From Nocardia wallacei (GTDB lineage: Bacteria; Actinomycetota; Actinomycetes; Mycobacteriales; Mycobacteriaceae), in NCBI RefSeq assembly GCF_029869545.1, contig NZ_JARWQD010000210.1, positions 26,584-90,583 of the forward strand: a stretch of DNA of 64,000 nt, written 5' to 3'. The position numbers and the translations under genes were made by a program. Below, one piece after another: positions 27,501 to 39,500 of this stretch (position 1 is its first letter; every line of letters starts with the position of its first letter). The notes below the pieces were generated by a model. It saw nothing but the letters and a program-made list of their open reading frames with translations. It did not search any database and was not told the DNA's origin.

Positions 27501-30500
27501 ATCGAAGCGCGGGCGCTGGCAAGGGTTTTCGGTCCGGGTCGGCCCGCGGATCGGCCGCTCGCGATCGGTTCGCTGAAGTCCAACCTCGGGCACACCCAGG
27601 CCGCCGCGGGCATCGCGGGCGTCATCAAAACCGTGCTGGCGCTGCGGCACGGGCTGCTTCCCGCCTCGCTGCACGCCGACGCCGCGACCACGCGGGTGGA
27701 CTGGGACCGCGGCGGTCTGCGGGTGCAGGACCGACCGGCACCGTGGTCGCCCGGCGCGCGGATCCGGCGGGCGGGGGTGAGCGCCTTCGGGATCAGCGGC
27801 ACGAACGCCCATGTGGTGCTCGAGGAGGCCCCGGCCGCAAGGTCGTCGACGGCCGGGTCACCGACGAGGTCGTACCGATCGGCCACCGAGGCTGGCCCGG
27901 CCGCGGCGCCGCTCGGGCCGGTGCTGTACCCGGTCTCGGCGCGCAGCGCGGCGTCGCTGTGTGGGCAGGCCGCGCGGCTGCACGCCCTGGTCGCCGCGGA
28001 CCGGGAGCTGTCGCTCCCGGCGCTGGCGCGTTCGCTGGCGCGGGAGCGGAGCCATTTCGAGTGGCGCGCCGTCGTGCTCGCGACGAACCGGGAGGAACTG
28101 CTCGCCGGGCTGCGCGCGCTGGCCGACGGACACCCCCGCGCGGGTGTCGTGGTCGGATCGGGCCCGGCAGCGCCGGGGAAGCTGGCATTCGTGCACTCCG
28201 GCCACAGCATGGACGCCGCATCCCACGCACGACTGTGGCGGGCGCGCGGAGTGGTTCCCGACGAGGTGGTCGACACCGCGGAGCCGATCGACGCGACCGC
28301 GGAACGCCTACGCGCCGAAGGCTTTCGGTACATCGTGGACGTGCGGCCGGGAGACCCGTCCGCCGTCGAGAACATGGTGGTCGTCGGCTCGGCCGATATC
28401 GACCGCGCGCTGGCCGAGCTGTATGCCGGTGGCCGGGATCTCGACTGGACGCGGCTGACACCCGCGCACGGCCGCATCGATCTGCCCACGTACGCCTGGG
28501 ATCAGCGGTCGTTCTGGACCGCGCCCGCGAGCGGCGACGCCGGTCATCTGGGGCTGGCCGACGCCGCGCATCCGCTGCTGGGAGCCGTTGTGCAGCACGC
28601 GGATTCGGGGTCGGTGACGCTGACGGGCCGGGTGTCGGCCGGGACGCACCCCTGGCTGGCCGACCACGCCGTGCAACCGGTCGGCGGCGACCGGACGGTC
28701 CTGGTCCCGGGCACCGGACTGGTCGAGCTGGCCGTGCGGGCGGGCGACGAGGTGGGCTGTCGCGAGCTGGCCGAGCTGGTCATGACCGCGCCGCTGGTGA
28801 TACCGGAAACCGGCGGTGTCGCAGTGCAGGTCGTCGTCGGCGCACCGCAGGACACCGGCGAACACGAGCTGTCCATCTACGCCAGGGCCGAACGCGGCGA
28901 TATCGTCCAGTGGGTGTTGCACGCCCGCGGCACCCTGGCGCCGGGCCGGAACACCACGGTGCCAACGGAACTGGTGCATTGGCCGCCGCCGGGCTCCAGC
29001 GCCGTCGACGTGCACGACCTCTACGACCGCCTGGCCGACCGCGGCCTGCATTACGGTCCGGCATTCCGGGGCCTGCGTGCCGCCTGGCGCCGCGGTGAGG
29101 AGGTGTTCGCGGAAGTCGCCCTGCCCGAGGCACTCGGCGACGCGAGCCGCTACCGGCTGCATCCGGCCCTGCTGGACGCCGCCCTGCATGCGACGCTCTT
29201 CGCCGGATTCGAGGCCGAGCCGGAAACCGTTGCGCTGCCGTTCCTTTGGAGCGAGACATCGGTGCATGCCGTCGGTGCGACGACGCTGCGAGTGCGGCTG
29301 ACCCGCCTGCCCGACGGCCGCATCCGGGTGACCGCGGCCGACGAGGCGGGCGATCCGGTGGCCGAGGTCGGCGCCCTGACCTTGCGCCCGCTGAGCCCGT
29401 CCAACCTCGGTGCGCCGCATCGCGAGGACACCTCATACGCGGTCGAGTGGATGCGGATCCCGCGGCCGGGCGCGGTCACCGACGCTGTGCCGGGCCTGCT
29501 GCTGGAGTGCGAAAACGGGACGGCAACAGGGGAATTCGGCGATTCGGTGCGGTCCGCTGTCGCGTCGGTTCTGGAACGCGCGCAGGAGTGGCTGCTCCGG
29601 CGTTCCGGCGCCGACGCACAGGACCCCGGTGACTCGCGGGTGGTGGTCGTGACCCACCGCGCGATCGCCACCGACGACTCGGAGGATGTGGCGGATCTGC
29701 GGCACGCACCCGTATGGGGCCTGCTGCGGTCGGCGCAGACCGAGAATCCGGGCCGCATCGTGCTGGTGGACGTCGAGGATCCCGCGGACCGGGACACCGC
29801 CGTCGCGGCCGCCCTGGCCTCGGAGGAGCCGCAACTGGCCCTGCGCGGCGGCGAGATGCTGGTGCCGCGGCTGCGCCGGGATCGTGGCGAGGCCGGGCAG
29901 CCCGCTGCCTGGAACCCGGACGGCACGGTGCTGCTGACCGGCGGCACCGGCGTGCTCGGTGGCATCATCGCCCGTCATCTGGTGTCCGAGCACGGGATCG
30001 GTCACCTGGTACTGCTCGGGCGGCGCGGCCGCGAGGCCGACGGTGCCGACGCGCTGGCCGCCGATCTGCGCGCGGCGGGTGCGGACGTCCGGATCGAGGC
30101 CTGCGATGTGTCCGACCGGGACGCGCTGGCCGCCGTGCTCGCCACGATCGGTTCCGAGCATCCGCTGACCGCGGTCGTGCACGCGGCGGGCGTGCTCGAC
30201 GACGGCGTATTCACCGGTCTCACCGCCGAACACCTCGACACCGTGTTCCGCCCGAAGATCGACGCCGCCTGGCATCTGCACGAACTGACGGCGGAGCTGA
30301 ATCTGTCCGCGTTCGTGCTGTTCTCGTCCGCCGCGGGCGTCCTGGGCGCGCCGGGGCAGGGCGCCTATGCCGCCGCCAACACCTTCCTCGACGCCCTGGC
30401 CCACCACCGCCGCTGTCGCGGACTGCCCGCCACCGCGCTCGCGTGGGGGCTGTGGGAGCGCGCCACCGGCATGACCGGCCATCTCGACGGCGCCGACCGA

Positions 30501-33500
30501 AATCGACTGACCCGCGGCGCGATTGCGGCCATGTCGTCGGAATACGCTCTGGCACAGCTCGATTCCGCGATGGCTTCGGACCGCCCACTGCTGGTACCCG
30601 CGCGGTTCGACAGCGCCGCGGTGGCCGAGCTCGATGAGATCCCCGCGCCGCTGCGGGGATTGGTGCGCGCGGAGCGGCGCACCGCGGGCGCATCCGATGT
30701 GGCCGCCCGGTTCGCCGCTCGGCTCGCCGGACGCACCGCCGCCGACCAGGAGGAGCTGGTGCTCTCGGTGATCCGGGAGCACGCGGCGGCGGTGCTCGGA
30801 CACGACGACGGCCGCCTGCTCGACGCGGCAACGGCCTTCCAGGAGGCGGGCTTCGATTCGCTCGGGGCCGTGGAGTTCCGCAATCGGCTGCAGCGCGCGA
30901 CCGGGGTGCGGATGCCCGCGACCGCCGTCTTCGACTATCCGACCCCGATCGCGCTCGCGCGCCGATTGCGAACCGAACTGACGGGGGAGCGATCCGCGGC
31001 GGCCGTCCCGGTCGTCGCCACGCCCGCGGATGCGGACGATCCGATCGTGATCGTCGGCATGGCATGCCGATTCGGTGGCGGTATCGCCTCGCCCGAGGAC
31101 CTGTGGGAGGTGCTGGCCGAGCGCCGCGACGTGCTGTCGGAGTTTCCGTGCGACCGCGGCTGGGATATCGAGTCGCTCTACCACCCGGACCCCGACCACT
31201 CCGGCACCACCTACACCAGGACCGGTGCCTTCCTCGACGGGATCGCGGATTTCGACGCCGGTCTGTTCCGCATCGGTCCCCGCGAGGCCGCCGCGATGGA
31301 TCCGCAGCAGCGCCTGCTGCTCGAAGTGTCCTGGGAGGCACTGGAACGCGCGGGGATCGATCCGAAATCGTTGCGCGACACCCGAACCGGTGTCTACGCG
31401 GGTGCCCTGTACCAGGACTACCTGTCCCGGTTGCAGGGCCGGGTTCCGCCCGAGGCGGAGGGATACCTGGGCACCGGCAACGGCGGCAGCGTGATCTCCG
31501 GCCGCATCGCCTACGCGCTGGGTCTGCAGGGGCCCGCCGTGACGGTCGATACCGCGTGCTCGTCCTCGCTGGTCGCGATGCATCTGGCCGCGCAGTCGCT
31601 CCGCGCGGGGGAGTGCTCGATGGCCGTCGCCGCCGGTGTGACCGTGATGTCGTCGCCGCACGTCTTCATCGAATTCTCCCGCCAGCGCGCCCTTTCCGCG
31701 GACGGCCGCTGCAAGGCGTTCGCCGACGGAGCCGACGGCACGGGCTGGGGCGAGGGCGTCGGCGTGGTCGTTCTGGAGCGCCGCTCGGACGCGATCCGCA
31801 ACGGGCATCGGCCGCTGGCGGTGTTCGCGGGTTCGGCGGTGAATCAGGACGGTGCGAGCAACGGCCTGTCCGCGCCCAACGGGCCCGCGCAGCAGCGGGT
31901 GATCGCGCAGGCATTGGCCCATGCGGGACTCGGCGCGGGCGATGTCGACGCGGTGGAGGCCCACGGCACCGGCACGGCCCTCGGGGATCCCATCGAGGCG
32001 CAGGCCCTGCTGGCCACCTACGGGCAGCATCGCCCGGCGGACGCGCCGCTGTGGCTGGGTTCGGTGAAGTCCAATATCGGTCACACCCAGGGCGCTTCGG
32101 GCATCGCGGGTGTGATCAAGATGGTCGAGGCGATGCGGCGCGGCGTGCTGCCCGCGACGCTGCACGTGGACGCGCCGAGCAGCCGGGTGGACTGGTCGGC
32201 CGGGGCGGTGCGGCTGCTGAGCGAGCCGCGGGAATGGCCCGCCCGGGACCGTCCCCGCCGGGCCGCCGTGTCGTCGTTCGGCATCAGCGGCACCAACGCG
32301 CACGTCGTGCTCGAGCAGGCCGCCGAGACCGGCATCGACATTCCGGAGCGGACACGGACTTTGGCGCCGGTGCCGTGGATACTGTCCGGCGCGACCCGCC
32401 CCGCCGTGGTGGCGCAGGCCGGGCGGCTGCTGGCCCACCTGGAGGCACATCCGGAGCTGGACATCGTCGACGTGGCCTGGTCGCTGGCGACCGGACGGGC
32501 GCTGCTCGAGCAGCGGGTGGTCGTATCCGGGCCGGACCGGGAGCACCTGCTGCGCGAATTGCGGGCGCTGGCAACAGATTCCGAGATGCGGTGGGAATCC
32601 GACGACACGGACCGGATGGAACTGACCCGCGACCCCGCGGGCTTCTTCGCCGGGACCGGAGCGCGCCGAATCGACCTGCCCACCTACGCATTTCAGCGTA
32701 AGCGTTATTGGCTGGAGCCGTCGGAGCGCGCCGGTGAACGGGAACCGGCGATCTATCCGCTGTCCGCGCACACCACCGACGCGCTGCGCGAGGCGGCGTC
32801 CGGGCTGATCCGCACCCTCGAGGCGGATCGCACGCCCGACCTGCCCGCCCTGGCCCGGTCGCTGGCGCATCGCCCGCACGCGCAACGCCGCGCCGCCGTG
32901 GTGGCCAGGGACCGCGGCGGACTGCTCACCGGATTGCGGGGTCTCGCCGGTGAACAGCCCGCACCCGGGCTGATACCGGCGCCGGAGACCACGGTGCGCG
33001 GCAAGCTGGCATTCGTCTTTCCCGGCCAGAGCGCGCAGTGGGTCGGCATGGCCCGCGACCTGCTCGACGAATCACCGGTATTCCGAGCGCAATTCGACCG
33101 GTGCGAGGCCGCCCTGCGCCCGCTCACCGGCTGGTCCGCCGAGGCCGTGCTGCGCGGCGAGGGCGGGGCGCCGTCGCTGGAGCAACTGCTGGACCGCGAG
33201 GAGGTCGTGCAGCCGGTGCTGTTCGCGGTCATGGTGTCGCTCGCCGCGGTGTGGCGAGATCGCGGGGTCGAACCCGACGCCGTGATCGGGCACAGCCAGG
33301 GCGAGATCGCGGCGGCCCATATCGCCGGTGCGCTCGGCCTCGCCGACGCCGCCGCCGTGGTGGCGCTGCGCAGCCGGGCCATGGCCGACAACGACGGCAC
33401 CGGGCTCATGGCGGTGATCGGGCTGCCCCGCGACCGGGTCGACACGCATCTGGCGGCGCTGGACGGCCGCGTCTCGGTGGCCGCGGTCAACAGCGGCCGG

Positions 33501-36500
33501 GCGACGGTGGTGTCCGGTGAGCCGGAACCGTTGCGGGCGTTGCTGGACGAGCTCGAGCGCGACGGCGTGTTCACGCGGCGGCTCGCGATCCGCCGTCCGT
33601 CGCACTGCCGCCAGGTGGAACCGATCCGCGAACGCCTGCTGTCCGATCTCGCCGGACTGGCGCCGCGACCGAGCGCCGTGCCCTGGTACTCCACCGTCCT
33701 GAGTGCGCCTGTCGGAGAACGGGTTCCGGATGCCGAGTACTGGTACGACAATCTGCGCAATACGGTCCGGTTCGCCGATACCGCCGAGGTGATGCTGGCG
33801 GACGGTTTCCGGTACTTCGTCGAAATGGGCATGCATCCCTCGCTGGGGACCGCCCTCGAGACGATCGCCGAGGACGCCGGACACGACATCGTCGCGGTCG
33901 GGTCGCTGCGCCGCGGCGAGCACGGTCCGACCTGTCTGCACGAAGGTCTGGCGCAGCTGTACGCGGGCGGCTACCCACTGGAGTGGGAACGGCTGCTGCC
34001 ACGGGGCGGGCGGGGCGATTCGGTCCCGTCCGTCGCGCGCCTCGGCCTGCGCGATATCGACCACCCGATCCTCGACGCGGTAGTGCCGCAGCACAATTCG
34101 GACGGCATCCTGCTGGCCGGGTACCTCTCCCGGTCCACCTGCCCGTGGCTGACCGATCACGGCGTCTCCGCGGACGGCACCTGGATCCTGCTGCCCGGTG
34201 CGGGCCTGGTCGAACTCGCGCTGCGCGCGGCCCGCGAGGCGGGCTGCGGGGGCATCGGCGAGCTGGTACAGAACGCGCCGGTGGTGATCCCGGCGTCCGG
34301 CGGGCTCGCGGTGCACGTGGCGGTCGGCGGACCCGACGCGTCCGGCGACCGCAGCGTCTCGATCCTGACCCGGCCCGATTCCGAGGCCGACGCGCCGTGG
34401 GTGAATCACGCCGAGGGAACGCTGTCCGGTGTGCCGCAACGTATTCCGGCACTGCGCGATTGGCCGCCGACGTCCGCCGAGACGCTTGACGTAGAGCAGC
34501 TGTACGGCGAACTCGCCGCGCGCGGATACGTTTTCGGCCCGGCCTTCCGCGGATTGCGATCGGCGTGGCGACGCGGCGACGACATCTTCGCCGAGGTCGT
34601 CGCGCCCGAATCCGTGCGCGGCGACGCCGGGCGGTACGGTCTGCACCCGGCGCTGGCCGATGCCGCGCTGCATGCCATGGGTTTCGCGGGCCTGTCGGCC
34701 CGGGAGGGGTCCGTGCTGTTCCCCTTCTCCTGGGCGGGTGTGTCACTGCACTCCACCGGGGCGTCGGCACTGCGGGTGCACCTGGCCCGGACCGGCGACG
34801 GCCGGGTGCGGGTCGCGCTGTCCGATGGCGCGGGTAATCCGGTGGCGCAGCTGGATTCGCTGGTCGTGCGGGAGGTGCCCGGACCGCGGCTGGCCGAGAT
34901 CCTCACCCGCGTCCACGCCGCGCCGGTCCGTGCCGCCGAGCAACCACGGATCGTCGCGCGCCTCGCCGGGCTCCCTGAGGGCGATCGGCGCGCGCTGCTG
35001 CTGTCGACGGTCCGGACCCATGCGGCGGAGGTGCTCGGCCATGACGGCGGTCACGCCGTCGAGCCCGAATCCACGTTCCGGGACCTGGGCTTCGACTCGC
35101 TGGGCGCCGTCGAACTCCGCAACCGGCTGCGCCGGATGACCGGGCTCAAACTCCCGGCGACGACCGTATTCGACTACCCGACCCCGCAGGATCTGGCCGA
35201 TCATCTCGTCACGCTGCTCGCTCCCGAGGAAGCCGAGCAGCCGCGCGAAAGCGCCGCGCCCCCAGTGGATCCCGGTAGCGACCCGGTGGTCATCGTGGGC
35301 ATCGGCTGCCGGTATCCGGGTGGCGTGGAGTCGATGGACGACCTGTGGGAGGTCGTGGCCGAGGGCCGTCAGGTGCAGTCGCCGTTCCCCGACGACCGCG
35401 GCTGGGATCTGGACAACCTGTTCGACCCCGATCCGGAGCAGCCGGGCCGGACCTATACCCGCCACGGCGGATTCCTGCGCACGGCGGCGGATTTCGACGC
35501 GAACTTCTTCCGGATCAGCCCGCGCGAGGCGGCGGCCATGGATCCCCAGCAGCGACTGATGCTCGAGGTCACCTGGGAAGCGTTGGAGCGGGCCGGAATC
35601 GACCCCAAGACGCTGAAGGGGAGTTCGACCGGTGTCTACGCCGGGGTCTCCTACACCGACTACGCGGCCCGGCTCCACGGCCGGGTGCCCGACGGGGCCG
35701 AGGCGTATCTGGGCGAAAGCATCACCACGAGTGTGGTTTCCGGGCGGGTGGCCTACACTCTCGGCTTGCAGGGCCCGGCGGTCTCGGTCGACACTGCCTG
35801 CTCGTCGTCGCTGGTCGCGCTCCATCTCGGGGCGCAGGCCCTGCGGGCGGGGGAGTGCACGCTGGCGCTGGCCGGTGGTGTCACGGTGATGTCGACACCC
35901 AGTGTGTTCGTCGGATTCTCGCGGCAGCGCGGGCTCGCGCCCGACGGCAGGATCAAGGCGTTCGCCGATGCGGCCGACGGCACCGGCTTCTCCGAGGGCG
36001 CGGCCGTCGTTGTGCTGGAACGACTTTCCGATGCCGTCCGCAACGGGCATCCGGTGCTCGCGGTCGTGCGCGGTTCGGCGGTGAACCAGGACGGCGCGAG
36101 CAACGGCCTGTCGGCGCCCAACGGCCCGTCGCAGCGGCGGGTGATCACCCGGGCGCTGGCCGCCGCGGGCGTCACGGCCGCCGAGGTGGACGTGGTGGAG
36201 GCGCACGGCACCGGCACCACGCTCGGCGATCCCATCGAGGCCCAGGCGCTGCTGGCCACCTACGGGCAGGACCGCCCCGCCGACCGGCCGCTGTGGCTGG
36301 GCTCGGTGAAGTCCAATCTCGGTCACACGCAGGCCGCGTCGGGTGTCGGCGGGGTCATCAAGATGGTCGCGGCGATGCGGCACGAGATGCTGCCCGCGAC
36401 GCTCAATGTGGACGCGCCCAGCACGCACGTGGATTGGTCGGCCGGTGCGGTGGAACTGCTGACCGACGCGCGCGAGTGGCCGATGAACGGGCATCCGCGC

Positions 36501-39500
36501 CGCGCCGGTGTGTCGTCGTTCGGGATCAGCGGGACCAACGTCCACGTGATTCTCGAGCAGCCGCCCGCCGTCGACATCGGCGCCGACTCCGCGACGGGCG
36601 CGGGACCGCGGGACCGGCCAGCCGTGGTGCCACTTGCGTTGTCGGGCACCACCTCCGAGGCGGTGTCCGCCCAGGCGGGCAGGCTTCTCGAGCACCTCGA
36701 GCGGCATCCCGAGCTGGATCCGATCGATGTCGGCTGGTCGCTAGCGGCGACCCGATCCACCTTCGATGTCCGCGCCGTCGTGCTGGGCGACGACCGCGAC
36801 CGGCTGCTGGCCGGGCTGCGCTCGCTGGCCGACGGTGAACCGTGCGCCGATGTCGTGCGCGGGCACCGCACCGGCACCGGCGAGACGGTATTCGTGTTCG
36901 CGGGCAACGGATCTCAGTGGCCCGGTATGGCACTGGAACTGCTGGATTCCGCGCCGGTCTTCGCCGCGCGCCTGCACGAATGCGCCGACGTGCTGGGCGA
37001 ATTCGTCGACTGGTCGCTCATCGACGTGCTGCGCGGCGTCGAGGGCGCGCCCGAGCTGGATCGGCTGGACGTGGTGCAGCCGGTGTTGTTCGCGGTGGCC
37101 GTCTCGCTGACCCGCCTGTGGGAATCGCTCGGCGTGCGCCCGGCCGCGGTGATCGGGCATTCGCAGGCGGAGATCGCCGCCGCCTGCGTGGCCGGTGCGC
37201 TGACGCTGCGCGAGGCGGCCCGCCTGGTCGCGCGGCGCGGCCGGGCCTTGGCCGAACTCGCGGGGACCGGCGCCATGGCGACCGTGGCGAGCCCCGCCGA
37301 GACCGTGCGTGAGCGAATCGCCCAGTGGCACGGGCGGATCGAGATCGGGGCGATCAACGGTCCGGCCGCGACGGTCGTGTCCGGGGATCGGTCGGCCATC
37401 GACGAACTGCTGGCGCAGTGCGAGTCCGACGGCACCTGGGCGCGCCGCATCGCGGTCGAGTACTCGTCGCACTCGCATCACGTCGAGGCGGTGCGGGAGG
37501 GCCTGGACGAGGCGTTCGCGGACAGCACGGCCACCGCCGCGCCCGTCGCGTTCTTCTCCACCGTGCGGGGCGAACTGCTCGACACCACCGCGCTCGACGC
37601 GGACTACTGGTGGCACAACGTCCGCGACACGGTGCTGTTCGAGGATGCGGTGCGGGCCGCGTACCGGGCCGGGTACCGGACGTTCGTCGAGGTCGGTGCC
37701 CATCCGCTGCTGACCACCGGCATCCAGGAGACCATCGACACCCTCGACCCCTTCGCCGACGTCCATATCGGCGCCACGGTGCTGCGGGACGACGGAGGGC
37801 TGCCGCGCCTGCTGACCTCGGCCGCGCACCTGCACGCGGCAGGCGGAACGGTCGACTGGGCGGGCTTCTACGCGAGCTACGGGGCGCGGCGCGTCGACCT
37901 GCCGACATACGCCTTCCAGCGCACCCGACACTGGCTGCAGCCCACCCGCTCCACCGCGGAATCCGGTGCGGCCGAATGGAACCCGAGCGGCCATCCGTTC
38001 GTGACCGCGGTCGTGCCGCAGCCCGAATCGGATGCGGTGACACTGATCGGCTCGCTGTCGGTGCGGACCCAGCCGTGGCTGGCCGATCACACGGTCTCGG
38101 AGGTGATCGTGTTCCCCGGTGCCGGGCTGGTCGAACTCGCGATGCGCGCGGGGGACGAAACCGGCTGCGGCACACTGCGTGAGCTGATTCTGCAGGCGCC
38201 CCTGGTCATTCCCCGCAATGGTGCGGTGCAGGTGCAGGTGCAGGTGCTCGTCGGCGCCGCGGCATCGGGTGCGCGGCCGGTGGCGATCTACTCCAGAATC
38301 GACCGCGACGGCGATACGTGGCAGCGGCACGCCCAGGGCGTGCTGTCGAGCGAGGCGGCGGTGCCGACGGGCGAGTTCGGCACCTGGCCGCCCACCGATG
38401 CCACCGCGGTCGACCTCGGCGGAGCGTATGCCCGGCTGGGTGCGCGCGGCTACGGTTACGGTCCGGCCTTCCAGGGACTACGGGCGGCCTGGCGACGCGG
38501 GGACGAGCTGTTCGCCGAGGTGGCGCTGCCGGAGTCGGCCGGGGCCGCGAGCGATTTCTGCCTGCACCCGGCGTTGCTCGACGCCGCCCTGCACGCCGCG
38601 CTGATCGTCGATGACGACAGCGATCAGGTGCTGCTGCCGTTGGCGTGGGACGAGGTGACCGTGTCGGCCATCGGTGCCACCGCCCTGCGGGTCCGGCTGC
38701 GGCGCTCCGGATCCGGTGGCGTGACGCTGCTCGCCACGGATCCCGCCGGGCAGCCGGTGATCTCGGCCGCGTCCGTGTACGCCCGTCCGGCGCCGGTCGA
38801 GCGGCTCACCGCCGGACCGGCCGCGGCGCGGCGGGATCTGTATCGGCTGGAATGGCGCTCCGTCTCGCCGTCGACGGTGCCGGATGTCCCGACACCGGTT
38901 GTCGTAGTGGAGAATTCGCCCGGTAACACCGCGGCCGACGTACACACCGCCACCCGCGCGATGCTGGCGACAGTGCAGGATCGGCTCGCCGACGAGCAGC
39001 ACAGCGGGACCATGCTGGTCGTACACACCCGGCGGGCGATCGCGCTGCCCGGAGAAGACGTGGCCGATCTCGCCGGTGCCGCGGTCTGGGGCCTCGTGCG
39101 GTCGGCCCAGACCGAGAACCCCGGCCGAATCCTGTTGGTGGACACCGACGGTCCGCTGGATACGGCCGCCGCCCTCGCCGTCGGCGAGCCCCAGGTGGTG
39201 ATTCGCGGCGGCCGGGCCCACGTGGCCAGGCTGGCCCGCGTCACCGATCCCGAACCGGACGCCCCCACGCTGGAAGGCGGCTCGGTGCTGGTGACCGGTG
39301 CGTTCGGCGCGATAGGCCGAGTCGTCGCACGGCACCTGGTGAGTGCGCACAATGTCAAGCGGCTGCTGCTCGCCGGGCGCCGCGGCCTCGACTCGCCCGG
39401 CGCGGGCGAACTGGTCGCCGAACTGACCGGCCTGGGCGCCGAAGTGGTTGTCGCACAGTGCGACCTGACCGACGCCGACGGCGTTCGCGAGCTGATCGCC

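Noticed and set aside
25173..27812. Long open frame (879 codons) on the strand opposite the polyketide synthase, and similar ones at 29433-32885 and 40389-43247
   Set aside because: They are antisense shadows caused by high GC codon bias; translations are rich in Arg, Gly, His and Gln repeats and show no domain, while the plus frame is clearly coding.
26560..36560. Long direct repeats among the three KS coding regions
   Set aside because: They reflect ordinary homology of paralogous KS domains rather than mobile or phase-variable repeats.
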